DNA of 64,000 bases from Telluria mixta (GTDB taxonomy: Bacteria; Pseudomonadota; Gammaproteobacteria; Burkholderiales; Burkholderiaceae_D): the NCBI RefSeq assembly GCF_029223865.1, contig NZ_CP119520.1:6696001-6760000 (forward strand). The letters are read 5' to 3'. Shown in pieces: positions 28,201 through 36,522 of the stretch (the first letter of the stretch is position 1; every line of letters begins with the position of its first letter). The notes under the pieces are model-generated. The model was not told where the DNA came from and searched no databases. It saw only the letters and a list, made by a program, of their open reading frames with translations. The position numbers were made by a program, and so were the translations under genes.

Positions 28201-29102
28201 AGGCGCTGCGTCCCGTGCTCGTGCGCCCGCTGATGCAGACATTCGCCGTGATCGTGCAGCCGGCCGAAGCGGAGATCAACAAGGTGTGGGCCGCGCAGGT
28301 CGTGCAGCCGTTCAACCGCGACCTGGCGACCAAGTATCCGTTCTCGACGGAGTCCAAGGCCGAGGCGAGCAACGCCGAGATCGGCCAGGTCTTCGGCCCG
28401 GACGGCGCGATCGCGAAATTCTTCAACACGACGGTGGGTCCACTGGTCGTGCGCCGCGGCGATTCGCTCAGCCCGCGCACGTGGGCCGACATGGGCGTGA
28501 ACCTGGCCCCGAACGTCGTCGCGAGCTTCCCGGGCTGGGTCGCGCCGCTGGCGGCCGGCGGCGTCGCCAACGCGGCGGCGAGCAGCGGCGGCGAGGCGCA
28601 GACCTGCTTCGACCTGCAGGCGCTGGGCACGCAGGGCGCCACCGAATTCACGGTGGAGATCGACGGCCAGTCGCTGCGCTGGCGCGGCCAGCCGCAACCG
28701 TGGGTGCACATGGTGTGGCCGAATCCGCAGGGCGTGCCGGGCGCGAAGATCACCGCGCTCACGCCGGAAGGCCGCAACGTCGTCGTGCTGGACGAGCCGG
28801 GCCACTTCGGCCTCAAGAAAATGATCGACGCGGCCCAGCGCAAGCGCAAGCCGGACGGCTCGTTCGAGCTGTCGTGGCAGGCCGGCGGTGTCACGGTGAA
28901 TGCAAACCTGAAGGTCTTGCCGGCCGCTCCGGCACCGGCGGCCGTGCAAGCGTCATCGTCCGGCCAGGGCTTCAAGCGCCTGCGCCTGCCGGAGACGATC
29001 ACGGCGCCGCGCACCGCTGCAGTGACACCGGCAGCGGCGCCGGCCGCCGCGCCTGCGCCGGCCGCGCCGGTGCGCACGGCCCAGGCGGGAGGTGCGCAAT
29101 GA
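25299..29102 (+). CDS. tssM: Type VI secretion inner-membrane protein TssM (IcmF)
   Basis: A 1267-residue IcmF-family protein, the large inner-membrane and periplasmic part of the T6SS membrane complex, which binds TssL inside and TssJ outside. Two N-terminal membrane helices (about 15-58) are followed by the cytoplasmic NTPase-like domain with Walker A GNPAAGKST (about 128-136), a third helix near 430-450 (FAATAIVGLALAGWSWSYM), and a long periplasmic region with the C-terminal DUF1215-type domain. The gene starts 16 bases after the peptidase gene and its stop overlaps tagF (ATGA). The length is normal. Confidence 0.97.
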   Translation: MQKTWDFLTARASLTVIGWVAFAALLFVAARLLQWPASLPWIVLGIALAVGAAIWLFRRWRHARKAKQIGDMLEQQADKPVADATQRQETEVIRKRLLDAIATIKGSKLGQLSGSAALYELPWYMIIGNPAAGKSTAIASSGLQFPFADSKVVQGVGGTRNCDWFFTTEGILLDTAGRYSVVDQDRAEWFGFLDLLKKHRRKAPINGVIIAVSIAELTRNRPEFAINLAKNLRQRVQELTERLEVHAPVYVVFTKADLIDGFNEFFQDAERAEREKVWGATLPYDQNVTSERLLDQFDARFDELYDGLKELSLANMALQRRESMPSGVFTFPLEFSSIKPALRAFVATLFEDNPFQFKPVFRGFYFTSALQEGETVSTSSARVAQRFDLRLAPPAHEDQHQQQGYFLLNLFRKVIFADKDLVAQYASPAKTRLRYAAFFAATAIVGLALAGWSWSYMNNRQLVANVQADLDQAIRVQGKSLDLQSRFQALEILQDRIEQLDRYAEHRPLGLSLGLYQGNLLNRKLKEEYFNGVREVMLKPVAQSLESYLADVNGNAGQLQPMNKPAGAPTAASDAPQQFKDASPADTEDAYNALKTYLMLGDKSRAESAHLNDQLTRFWRNWLESNRGAMPREQMIRSAERMISFYLAQVNDTSWPVIDTRLALVDQTRDSLRKVVRGMPARERVYADVKARAATRYPSITVARIVGDQDKDLVLGSYAISGAFTRQAWEGFVQQAFRDAANRELQSADWVLKTAARDDLTLEGSPEQIQKSLVDLYKAEYAREWQKFMQGVTVKDLDGFDGAAAAMNRLGDPQNSPINKLVSTVYEQTSWDNPTLAGATLQRAQSGLTGWFRETILRQKPAIVNVSLPAPGSQPANAPALGPVGREFAGVARLVVARDKDASLMRGYVDNLSKLRARFNQIKNQGDPGPGAKQLMQQTLDGSGSELADALKYVDEQMLVGMTDVQRQALRPVLVRPLMQTFAVIVQPAEAEINKVWAAQVVQPFNRDLATKYPFSTESKAEASNAEIGQVFGPDGAIAKFFNTTVGPLVVRRGDSLSPRTWADMGVNLAPNVVASFPGWVAPLAAGGVANAAASSGGEAQTCFDLQALGTQGATEFTVEIDGQSLRWRGQPQPWVHMVWPNPQGVPGAKITALTPEGRNVVVLDEPGHFGLKKMIDAAQRKRKPDGSFELSWQAGGVTVNANLKVLPAAPAPAAVQASSSGQGFKRLRLPETITAPRTAAVTPAAAPAAAPAPAAPVRTAQAGGAQ

Positions 29103-30085
29103 GCCGCCTCACGACCCCCGTCAGCGTCGGCTATTTCGGCAAGCTGCCCAGCCGCGGCGACTTCGTGCGCGGCAGCGCCAGCCCGGCCCTCCTCAAGGTG
29201 CTGGATGACTGGCTGTCGGAAGCGATGGACCTGATGAGCACCAACGCGCGCTGGAAGCTCGCGTACGACGCCGCCGCGCCGCTGCACTTCGCGTTCGTCG
29301 GCCCGCGCCGGCGCCACGCGATCGGCGGCCACATCGTCGCCAGCAGCGACGAATCGAGCCGCCGCTATCCGTTCCTGATGGCCGGGGCGATGGAAATCCC
29401 GGAACCGGCCGCGTTCCTGCCCACGACGCCGCTCGTGTTCACGCGCCTGTGGAGCCGCCTCGAGACGCTGACGGCGGGGGTGCGCAACGCGGGCGATCCG
29501 GCCGCGCCGCTGCTTGCGGCGAGCAGCCAGCCGATCGACCTCGACCTGCGCGCGGCCGCCTACGACCCCGCGTTCGACGACTTCCTGGAAGTGCAGACGA
29601 TCACCGCGCTGGACGCGCTGCTGGCCGGCGCCGGCTTCGCCGTCTCCACGCGCCAGGTGCTGCTGGCGCTGGGCATGCTGCTGCAGCCCGTGCTGGCCAG
29701 CGGGTCCGGACGCCTGGAAAAAAGCCTCGTGCTGCCGCTGCCGGAAGACCCGATCCACCGCAACCTCGTGGCCGCGTTCTGGATGCACGTGATCGCGCCG
29801 TTCCTCGCACGCGCCGACTTCGAGCTGGCCCTGTTCGTCACCCGGCTGGACGACCGGCCGGCGCTCGTCGTCGGCTTTTCCGGCGCGTCGGCGCAGACCC
29901 TGCGCACCCTCATCGACCCGCAGGCCGGCCTCGACCACCTCATCGGCTTCGCCGACCTCGAATGGGTCGAAGACCAGGTCGACGGCGACTACGCCGTGCG
30001 CAAGCTCTCCGCCTGGCTGGCGCAGGGCAGCCTGTCCCTCAAGTCCGCGCTCGATTCCGTCGCCGCGGCATTCATCGGAACCTGA
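29099..30085 (+). CDS. tagF: Type VI secretion-associated protein TagF
   Basis: A 328-residue protein whose N-terminus, VGYFGKLPSRGDFVRG, is the hallmark of the TagF/DUF2094 family; CDS length exceeds the core domain of about 150 residues and the rest is less conserved. TagF acts as a post-translational repressor of T6SS in several bacteria, countering the PppA/PpkA phosphorylation path by acting on Fha. No ppkA, pppA or fha gene is present here. The ATG overlaps the tssM stop and the next gene begins 1 base after its stop. Confidence 0.92.
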   Translation: MSRLTTPVSVGYFGKLPSRGDFVRGSASPALLKVLDDWLSEAMDLMSTNARWKLAYDAAAPLHFAFVGPRRRHAIGGHIVASSDESSRRYPFLMAGAMEIPEPAAFLPTTPLVFTRLWSRLETLTAGVRNAGDPAAPLLAASSQPIDLDLRAAAYDPAFDDFLEVQTITALDALLAGAGFAVSTRQVLLALGMLLQPVLASGSGRLEKSLVLPLPEDPIHRNLVAAFWMHVIAPFLARADFELALFVTRLDDRPALVVGFSGASAQTLRTLIDPQAGLDHLIGFADLEWVEDQVDGDYAVRKLSAWLAQGSLSLKSALDSVAAAFIGT

Positions 30086-30086
30086 T

Positions 30087-30881
30087 ATGCGATTCTTTAC
30101 CCAGCGCGCCCTCCTCGCGTTCTTCGTCATGTGCCACGCCGGTATCGCCGCCGCGCAGAACACCGCGCCCGCGCCCGCCGCGCCGCAACCTGGCCAGGTC
30201 ACGGCCAGCGGCACCGTCCCGGACGAGGCGACCAAGGCCGCCGTGCTCGCGAAGCTGCGCGAGGTCTACGGCGCCGACCGCGTGGTCGACCAGATCGCCA
30301 TCGGCCCCGTCGCCATGCCGGCCAACTGGAACGGCTACGTGCAAAAGCTCATCACGCCGGACCTGCGCCAGATCAGCCGCGGCCAGCTCAAGATCGACGG
30401 CAGCAACGTGAGCCTGCGCGGCGAAGTCGCGAACGAGGCGCAGCGCCAGCGCATCGCCAGCAACGTCGCCACGAGCCTGAATCCGACCTACACCGTCAAC
30501 AACGGCCTGCGCGTCTCCGCCGCCGAACAGGCCCTGCTCGACAACACGCTGGCCAACCGCACCGTGGAATTCGAGAGCGGCAAGGCGACCCTGACGCCGA
30601 CCGGGCGCGCGATCCTCGACGAGATGGTCGCCGCGATGCAGAAGCTGAAGGGCCGCCGCATCGAGATCATCGGCCACACGGACAGCGCCGGCCTGCGCGC
30701 CAGCAACGTGAGCCTGAGCCAGGCGCGCGCCGCCACGGTGAAATCCTACCTGGCCGCGCACGGCATCGCGGAAGAGAACCTTGCCGCCAGCGGCCAGGGC
30801 CCGGACCGCCCGATCGCCAGCAACGACACCGCCGAGGGCCGCGCGCGCAACCGCCGCATCGAATTCCGCCTCGCGCAATGA
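30087..30881 (+). CDS. T6SS-associated OmpA-family protein
   Basis: A 264-residue periplasmic protein: signal peptide (residues 1-23), a middle part with BON-like segments (GQLKIDGSNVSLRGEVANEAQRQ type strands), and a C-terminal OmpA domain (about 150-264) with the peptidoglycan-binding motif IEIIGHTDSAGLRASN, LSQARAATVKSYL and RARNRRIEFRL. Placed between tagF and tssA it should help fix the secretion machine to the cell wall, as TagL/TagN-like proteins do. It lacks the N-terminal membrane anchor of TagL and so is probably soluble or attached only through peptidoglycan. Confidence 0.88.
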   Translation: MRFFTQRALLAFFVMCHAGIAAAQNTAPAPAAPQPGQVTASGTVPDEATKAAVLAKLREVYGADRVVDQIAIGPVAMPANWNGYVQKLITPDLRQISRGQLKIDGSNVSLRGEVANEAQRQRIASNVATSLNPTYTVNNGLRVSAAEQALLDNTLANRTVEFESGKATLTPTGRAILDEMVAAMQKLKGRRIEIIGHTDSAGLRASNVSLSQARAATVKSYLAAHGIAEENLAASGQGPDRPIASNDTAEGRARNRRIEFRLAQ

Positions 30882-30906
30882 GAATGATTTTCCATTGAAA
30901 GACACC

Positions 30907-31938
30907 ATGTTTACCGCCGCCGCCCTGCTCGCCCCGATTTCCGACGCCGCCCCGTGCGGCGCCGACCTCGCCTTCTCGCCCGAACTGGACGCCATCGCCC
31001 GCGCGCGCCAGTTCGACGACCCGTCGCTCGCTCAGGGCGAGTGGGTGACGGACCTGAAGGAGGCCGACTGGGGCTTCGTCGTCGACCGCTGCGCGCGCCT
31101 GCTGGCCGAACAGACGAAGGACCTGCGCCTCGCCGTCTGGCTCACGGAAGCCGCCGCCAGGCGCCACCACCTGCGCGGCCTGGGCGAAGGTTTCCGCGTG
31201 CTGGCGGGCCTGTGCGACCGCTTTTGGGACCAGGGCCTGTACCCGGAAGCGGACGGCGGCGACCAGGAACAGCGCATCGGCAACCTCGCGTGGATTTTGT
31301 CGCGCACGCGCGCCCTCGTGCGCGAGATGCCGCTGACGGAAGGCCGCGGCACCGCGTATTCGACGGTCGATTTCGAAGCCGCACGGCGCCGCGCCGCCGC
31401 CGGCGACACCGAGACGCCGCCGCGCCTGGCCGACATGGAAGCCGCGAAGCGCGGCAACTCCACCGCCTACATCGAGGCCATGCGCGCCAACGCGGAAGGC
31501 TGCCTGGACGCGCTCGCGCAACTGGAACGGGCGGCCGACGAACGCCTGGGCCAGGACAGCCCGGGCTTCTCGCAGGCGCGCGAAGCCGTGCAGGCGCTGC
31601 TGCATGCGCTGCCGGCACCGGCTGCCGCACCGCAGGCGGTCGTACCCGCCGAAGCGCCCGCTGACCCAGCCGCTGGAGCGCAAGCCGTCGTGGCAACGCC
31701 GCAACCGCAGGCCGTCGTCGCCGGCTCGATCCGCTCGCGCGCGGACGCGATCGCGCAGCTGCGCACGATTGCGAAGTTCTTCCGGGAGACCGAGCCGCAC
31801 AGCCCCGTCTCGTACTTCGCCGAGAAAGCCGCGAGCGCCGGCGAGCAGGATCTGCATACGTGGCTGCGGGCCGTCATCAAGGACCAGGCGGCGCTGGCGC
31901 ATGTCGAAGAACTGCTCGGGGTGCCGCCGGCGCAGTAA
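30907..31938 (+). CDS. tssA: Type VI secretion protein TssA
   Basis: A 343-residue TssA (ImpA family). The N-terminal ImpA_N domain (about 5-125) reads CGADLAFSPELDAI, then LAVWLTEAAARR and FWDQGLYPE; a Pro/Ala-rich linker (about 235-275) leads to a short C-terminal domain with SRADAIAQLRTIAKFFRETEPHSP type sequence. This short-CTD form caps or primes the growing sheath and baseplate. The ATG at 30907 was chosen because it begins the ImpA_N domain; the open frame upstream is a shadow of the OmpA gene. It is convergent with the LacI gene, 3 bases away, and ends the first T6SS block. Confidence 0.92.
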   Translation: MFTAAALLAPISDAAPCGADLAFSPELDAIARARQFDDPSLAQGEWVTDLKEADWGFVVDRCARLLAEQTKDLRLAVWLTEAAARRHHLRGLGEGFRVLAGLCDRFWDQGLYPEADGGDQEQRIGNLAWILSRTRALVREMPLTEGRGTAYSTVDFEAARRRAAAGDTETPPRLADMEAAKRGNSTAYIEAMRANAEGCLDALAQLERAADERLGQDSPGFSQAREAVQALLHALPAPAAAPQAVVPAEAPADPAAGAQAVVATPQPQAVVAGSIRSRADAIAQLRTIAKFFRETEPHSPVSYFAEKAASAGEQDLHTWLRAVIKDQAALAHVEELLGVPPAQ

Positions 31939-31941
31939 CGG

Positions 31942-32988
31942 TCAGTCGGTCCCCGAGGTCGATTCGCGCACCACCAGCGTGTACGGCATCAGCTGGTGCC
32001 GCCGGTCGTAGGCGTGGCCCGAGCGTTGCGAGCGGATATGCTCGATCAGCAGGGCGACGGCGCCGCGGGCCATTTCCGTGATCGGCTGGTGGATCGTCGT
32101 CAGTTCCGGCCACACGGTCGTCGCGACAGGCGTGTCGTCGAACCCGCAGACGGTCAAGTCGTCCGGCACCTGCAGGTGCATCCCGTGCGCCACGGCGATG
32201 ACGGCCGCCGCCATGTCGTCGTTGCTGGCGAAGATGGCCGTCGGCCGCGTCGGTTGCCCCAGCAGCTCGCGCGCCGCCAGCAGGCCCGAACGGTAGGTGA
32301 ACATGCCCTGCGCGACCCGCTCCGCGGGCACGTCGAGACCGGCCCCGCGCATGGCGTCGATGAACGCCTGGTAGCGCAACTGGGTCGGCGTGTGCTCCGG
32401 GTCGCCCTTGATGAAGCCAATGTCCGTGTGGCCCAGGGCCAGCAGGTGCCGCATCATCGTCAGCGCGCCTTCGTAGTCGTCGATGCGCACGGCCGACATC
32501 TGCGGCGACGGCCGCGCGGTGGCGACGGCCACGGACGGGATGCCCAGTTCCGCCAGCATCCTGAGGGCGGACTTCGAATCGCACAGCGGCGGCGGCACGA
32601 GGATGCCGTCGGCGCCGTCGTCGATCAGGCGGTCGATCGCCTTGCGCTGGCTCTTCAGGTTGTCGCAGTGCTCGAGGATCAGGTGGGCGCCGCTCTGGCC
32701 GCACTCGGTCAGCGCGCCGACGAGGAACGCGCTGAGGAAGGCCTCGCTGGGGTTGCTGTACAGCAGGCCGACGCGCAGCGTGCCGATGCGCGCCGCGCGG
32801 GCCGCCACGTTGACCTCGTAATTGAGTTCGCCGATCGCCCGCATGACCTTTTCCCGGTTCTTGACGCTGACGCTGGTATTGCCGTTGATGACGCGCGAGA
32901 CGGTCATCGCCGAGACCCCGGCCCGGCTGGCGACGTCCCACACCGTCGCGCCGCCCGCGGAGCGCTCGGTCTTGCCGGATTCGGTCAT
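31942..32988 (-). CDS. LacI-family transcriptional regulator
   Basis: A 348-residue LacI-type repressor. The N-terminal helix-turn-helix is VWDVASRAGVSAMTVSRVING (about 16-37), followed by the hinge and a sugar-binding periplasmic-binding-protein-like core (IFASNDDMAAAVIAV, CGFDDTPVATTVWPELTTI). It is the last gene of the operon GH35-GH43-lacI, its ATG overlapping the GH43 stop. Palindromes of the form TGTTATCGATAACA upstream of the TonB receptor gene (39594-39789) are its probable operators, so it would sense a released sugar and control the cassette and itself. Confidence 0.92.
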   Translation of the reverse strand: MTESGKTERSAGGATVWDVASRAGVSAMTVSRVINGNTSVSVKNREKVMRAIGELNYEVNVAARAARIGTLRVGLLYSNPSEAFLSAFLVGALTECGQSGAHLILEHCDNLKSQRKAIDRLIDDGADGILVPPPLCDSKSALRMLAELGIPSVAVATARPSPQMSAVRIDDYEGALTMMRHLLALGHTDIGFIKGDPEHTPTQLRYQAFIDAMRGAGLDVPAERVAQGMFTYRSGLLAARELLGQPTRPTAIFASNDDMAAAVIAVAHGMHLQVPDDLTVCGFDDTPVATTVWPELTTIHQPITEMARGAVALLIEHIRSQRSGHAYDRRHQLMPYTLVVRESTSGTD

Positions 32989-34094
32989 CGCCTGTCTCCC
33001 GCGGTGCCAGGCCCGTCGCAGGGCAGCTTGTCCATCTCCGCCAAGGTCCACTGGTCGCGCCAGCGCACCACCGGTTTGCCGCCTTCCCACTCGACCGGCA
33101 GCCACACGTAGCGCCCGTCGATGGCATTCTCCTTGCGCCACACGTCCAGCATCAGGATATGCCGCGTGCAGCCGTTGCGCTGCAGGGTGAGCGCATACGT
33201 CGACTGGCCGCCGAACGTGATCTTCTGCTGCTCCGGCGTGCCCCGCACCGGATTGCCCAGCGCCGTCCACGGACCCAGCATGTTGTCCGCCGCATACGAC
33301 TTCGCCGCGTTCGGCGCCCAGCCCGTCAGGCCCGACGTCACGAGGTAGTATTTGCCGCCGTGCTTGAAGATGGCCGGGGCTTCGTCGTCGCCGTTCTGCT
33401 TCACGCGTGCGTACCGCCCGGCCGAACGCAGGTAGTCGTCCGTCAGGCGCGATACGTGCATTGTGTGGTTTTCCTCGGACGCATACAGCTGGTAGGCCGC
33501 GCCGTCGTCGTCCACGAACAGCGTCATGTCGCGCGACATCTGCCCGCCCGCGTGGTCGCGCGCGAGGAAGGACGTCGCCGGGTCCTTGTCCGCCGGCGTC
33601 ACGTCGAGGGGCCACGCGCCCGCGTCGGGGCGGAACGAGCCCTGGTAGACGTACGGTCCCGTCACCTTGTCGGCGATGGCCACGCCCGCGCGCGCCGCGT
33701 CATAACGCTTGCCCTTGAGCTCCAGGTGGAACCACATCACGAATTTTCCTGTTTTCGGATTGCGGATCACCTTCGGCCGCTCGATGATGGCATCGCGCAC
33801 GATGTCGCTCGCGGGGTCGTCGGTGACGGCGAGCGCGATGCCTTCGTCCTTCCAGTCGGTCAGGTTGCGCGAGCTGTACACGTGCACGCCGACTTGGGCG
33901 CGGTTGCCCGCCGTGCCGGCGACCTTGTGCTCGCCGAACCAATAGTACACACCGTCCTGTTCCAGGATGCCGCCGCCGTGCGCGTTGATGTGCACGCCCT
34001 TGTCGTCGGGCCAGATCGCGCCGGGTCGGAACACGCTGTCCGCATGCGCATGGGCCGCCATGGCCAGCACCGCCGCTGCCAGGAATACTTTCAT
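32985..34094 (-). CDS. Glycoside hydrolase family 43 (galactanase/arabinofuranosidase-like)
   Basis: A 369-residue secreted protein: signal peptide (residues 1-18) and a five-bladed propeller of GH43. The opening HINAHGGGILEQDGVYYWFGEHK resembles the subfamily containing exo-beta-1,3-galactanases, in which the usual N-terminal catalytic aspartate is not evident. ERPKVIRNPKTGKFVMWFH and DDEAPAIFKHGGKYYLVTSG give further family strands. A strong ribosome site (AAGGAGA) precedes the ATG. It lies 14 bases after GH35 in the same operon. It may cleave terminal galactose or arabinose from plant glycans; the exact linkage cannot be told. Confidence 0.87.
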   Translation of the reverse strand: MKVFLAAAVLAMAAHAHADSVFRPGAIWPDDKGVHINAHGGGILEQDGVYYWFGEHKVAGTAGNRAQVGVHVYSSRNLTDWKDEGIALAVTDDPASDIVRDAIIERPKVIRNPKTGKFVMWFHLELKGKRYDAARAGVAIADKVTGPYVYQGSFRPDAGAWPLDVTPADKDPATSFLARDHAGGQMSRDMTLFVDDDGAAYQLYASEENHTMHVSRLTDDYLRSAGRYARVKQNGDDEAPAIFKHGGKYYLVTSGLTGWAPNAAKSYAADNMLGPWTALGNPVRGTPEQQKITFGGQSTYALTLQRNGCTRHILMLDVWRKENAIDGRYVWLPVEWEGGKPVVRWRDQWTLAEMDKLPCDGPGTAGDRR

Positions 34095-34108
34095 GTGCGT
34101 CTCCTTGA

Positions 34109-36448
34109 TTATTCCACCACCAGCCTGTCGCCCACGTACGCGCGGAAGCGGCGAATGCGTCCCGCTGTGCCGTCCGGCCCCTGGCGCGGCACGTAGCGCA
34201 GCCCGGCCACGTCCATGCCGCGTCCCAGGTCGATCACGAGGCGATGCGGATACGGGGCCTTCTCGGCCGTGATCCAGTAATCGCTGTTCTGGCCATTGAT
34301 CGCGTTCAGCGCCCCGCCGTCTTCCTTCGTCGCTTCCTCGCTGTCGACCCAGGCGATGGTCCAGTTGGACTGGTCCAGCGTCTTGCCGTCCTTGTCCAGC
34401 AGGGCCAGTTCCGCGACGGCGGCATACGGCTTGCCGTCGAAGGCATCGAGTCCCTCCAGGCAGAACTGGCGGCCCGTCACTGGCGCGGCGAAGCGCACGT
34501 CCTGCGTCTGCGACCCCGGTGCGAATTCGCCGTCGTGTGCCGGCTTCACGCCGTCCAGCTGCAGGCGGACGGTGCTCGGTGGACGCGGCAGGTCACGCTC
34601 GCGGTGCAGCTGGTCGAGGATCGGCGTCGTCAGTCCCGCGATCGTGGGCGTGCCCTGCCCGCGCGGTCCGGTCAAGTCGAGCACGACGACCTCGTTGCGG
34701 CCCTTGCGGATCCACGGTCCCGGCAGATACATCGTCTGCGTGGGGCCGATACTCCAGAACCTGCCGAGGCAGCGGCCGTTGACCCAGACGACGCCCTGGC
34801 CCCACGCCGACATGTCGAGGAAGGTATCGTCCGTGCGCGCCGCGTCGAAGCCGCCGCGGTAGAACGCCGCGCCCTTGCCCCGTCCCTTCCTGAACGCCAG
34901 CGGCGGCAGGATGCCATCCGCATCGAAATCGATGGCGCGGAATTCCCAGTTCTCCAACGGCTGCGTGGCGCCGCCCTTAGCCGTAAACGTTACGGGACCG
35001 TGGATGCCCTTGCGGTCATGGATCTCCACGCCGAAGTTGACGCGCGCGATCGTGTACAGCAGGATCTCCAGCACGGCCGGCTTGCCGCGCGCCGGCACGT
35101 CGACCTTGTAGCGGCGGTAGCGCGTGTCGAAGGTGCCGACCTGCTTGCCGTCGAGTGTGACCCACGCGAGGTCGCGCGCGCGTGCCACTTCCACGACGCC
35201 CGCCGGGCCGGCCGGCAACGTCACGCGATACGAGACGAGGCCGCGGCTGATGTCGTACTGCTCGATCGGCCGCGGCGACACCGCCTTGATGACGCGCGCC
35301 GGCAGCGCGGACTTCACCGGCACGGATTCGGCCAGCGCGAACGGCGCAATCGTCATGACGGGCATGCGCGGCGGCGGTTCCGGCAGCGTTTCGCCCGGTG
35401 CGAGGAACGGCGTGATCGCGGCGCGGTAGGCGTCGAACTTCGCGCCGATCCAGCCCGCTTCGCCGATCGGCGCATCGTAGTCATAGCTCGTCGTATCGGG
35501 CCGGAATGGACGGTCGCAACCGCCCCACAGGCCGAACGTCGTGCCGCCGTGCGCCATGTACAGGCTGAACGAACCGTTCGCCTTCAGCATCGCGGCGATG
35601 TCTTTCGTCGCCCCTTCCACGCCGCCGCTGTGGTGCGGCGAACCCCATGTATCGAACCAGCCGGAGTAATACTCGCCGCACATGCGCGGGCCCTTCTGCA
35701 CGGCGTCCAGCGCCTTGAAGCCGGCGGCCGGGTCGCTGCCGAAGTTCGCCACCGTGAACAGTTCCGGGATGTGCGTGCGGGCGACGGCGTTCGTCGGATT
35801 GCACTGGAACAGCGGCACGTCGAAGCCGGCGTCCAGCAGCGCCTGGCGCAGCACGCGCAGGTACCCCACGTCGTCGCCATAGAAACCGTATTCGTTTTCG
35901 ACCTGCACCATCAGGATGTTTCCGCCCTGCGTCACCTGCTGCGGACCGAGCACGCGCCCGACTTCCTTCAGCCAGCGCCGCGCGGGTGCGAGGTAGGCTT
36001 CGTCGCGCGTGCGCAGGAAGGCGTCGCCGTCGTGCTTGAGCAGCCACCACGGCATGCCGCCCATCTCCCACTCCGCGCAGGCATACGGACCGGGACGCAG
36101 GATCACCCACAGCCCTTCCTGCTGCGCGAGCCGGCAAAACTCCGCGGCGTCGCGCTGCGCGGCCCAGTCGTAGCGGCCCTCTCTCCACTCGTGGTAGTTC
36201 CAGAACAGGTAGGCGCACACCGCGTTCAGGCCCATCGCCTTGATGGTCTTGAGGCGGTGCGACCAGTACTCGCGCGGCACGCGCGCGAAGTGCATCTCGC
36301 CGCAGCGGATCTGGATCGGTTTCCCGTCCAGCAGGAAGTCGTGGTCGCCAATCGCGAAGCGGTGCGAGGCGGCCGCGTGAAGCGTGCCCGTAAACGGCAA
36401 CAGGGCCGCGCCCTGCAACAGGCGGCGGCGCTGGAAACTGATGGTCAT
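34109..36448 (-). CDS. Glycoside hydrolase family 35 beta-galactosidase
   Basis: A 779-residue secreted enzyme. After a leader with twin arginines (FQRRRLLQGAALLPF, possibly Tat) comes the GH35 barrel: FLLDGKPIQIRCGEMHFAR, the acid/base glutamate in QVENEYGFYG and the nucleophile glutamate in CGEYYSGWFDTWG. C-terminal beta-sandwich domains follow, with a discoidin/F5-8-like end. It removes non-reducing beta-galactose, in Cellvibrio-type xyloglucan loci from side chains. The ATG at 36448 is preferred over one at 36478, because the latter lies in the U-run of the terminator of the TonB receptor gene. It leads the GH35-GH43-lacI group. Confidence 0.93.
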   Translation of the reverse strand: MTISFQRRRLLQGAALLPFTGTLHAAASHRFAIGDHDFLLDGKPIQIRCGEMHFARVPREYWSHRLKTIKAMGLNAVCAYLFWNYHEWREGRYDWAAQRDAAEFCRLAQQEGLWVILRPGPYACAEWEMGGMPWWLLKHDGDAFLRTRDEAYLAPARRWLKEVGRVLGPQQVTQGGNILMVQVENEYGFYGDDVGYLRVLRQALLDAGFDVPLFQCNPTNAVARTHIPELFTVANFGSDPAAGFKALDAVQKGPRMCGEYYSGWFDTWGSPHHSGGVEGATKDIAAMLKANGSFSLYMAHGGTTFGLWGGCDRPFRPDTTSYDYDAPIGEAGWIGAKFDAYRAAITPFLAPGETLPEPPPRMPVMTIAPFALAESVPVKSALPARVIKAVSPRPIEQYDISRGLVSYRVTLPAGPAGVVEVARARDLAWVTLDGKQVGTFDTRYRRYKVDVPARGKPAVLEILLYTIARVNFGVEIHDRKGIHGPVTFTAKGGATQPLENWEFRAIDFDADGILPPLAFRKGRGKGAAFYRGGFDAARTDDTFLDMSAWGQGVVWVNGRCLGRFWSIGPTQTMYLPGPWIRKGRNEVVVLDLTGPRGQGTPTIAGLTTPILDQLHRERDLPRPPSTVRLQLDGVKPAHDGEFAPGSQTQDVRFAAPVTGRQFCLEGLDAFDGKPYAAVAELALLDKDGKTLDQSNWTIAWVDSEEATKEDGGALNAINGQNSDYWITAEKAPYPHRLVIDLGRGMDVAGLRYVPRQGPDGTAGRIRRFRAYVGDRLVVE

Positions 36449-36465
36449 GTGGTCGGTATCCAAAG

Positions 36466-36510
36466 AAAAAACCGGCACGGCCGGCCGCGCAATGCGGACG
36501 GTCGTGCCGG
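36466..36510 (-). terminator. Rho-independent terminator after the TonB receptor gene
   Basis: On the minus strand a 12-bp stem (arms at 36499-36510 and 36472-36483, one imperfect pair) ends in a run of six T (36471-36466). It starts 13 bases after the receptor stop and lies before GH35, so it should lower transcription of the hydrolase genes relative to the receptor. Confidence 0.75.
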
Positions 36511-36522
36511 TGCTTGCCGTGA

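Noticed and set aside
25269..28949. A 1226-codon minus-strand open frame opposite tssM
   Set aside because: A frame shadow of tssM: no domains, extreme Arg/Val/Ala content, no ribosome site.
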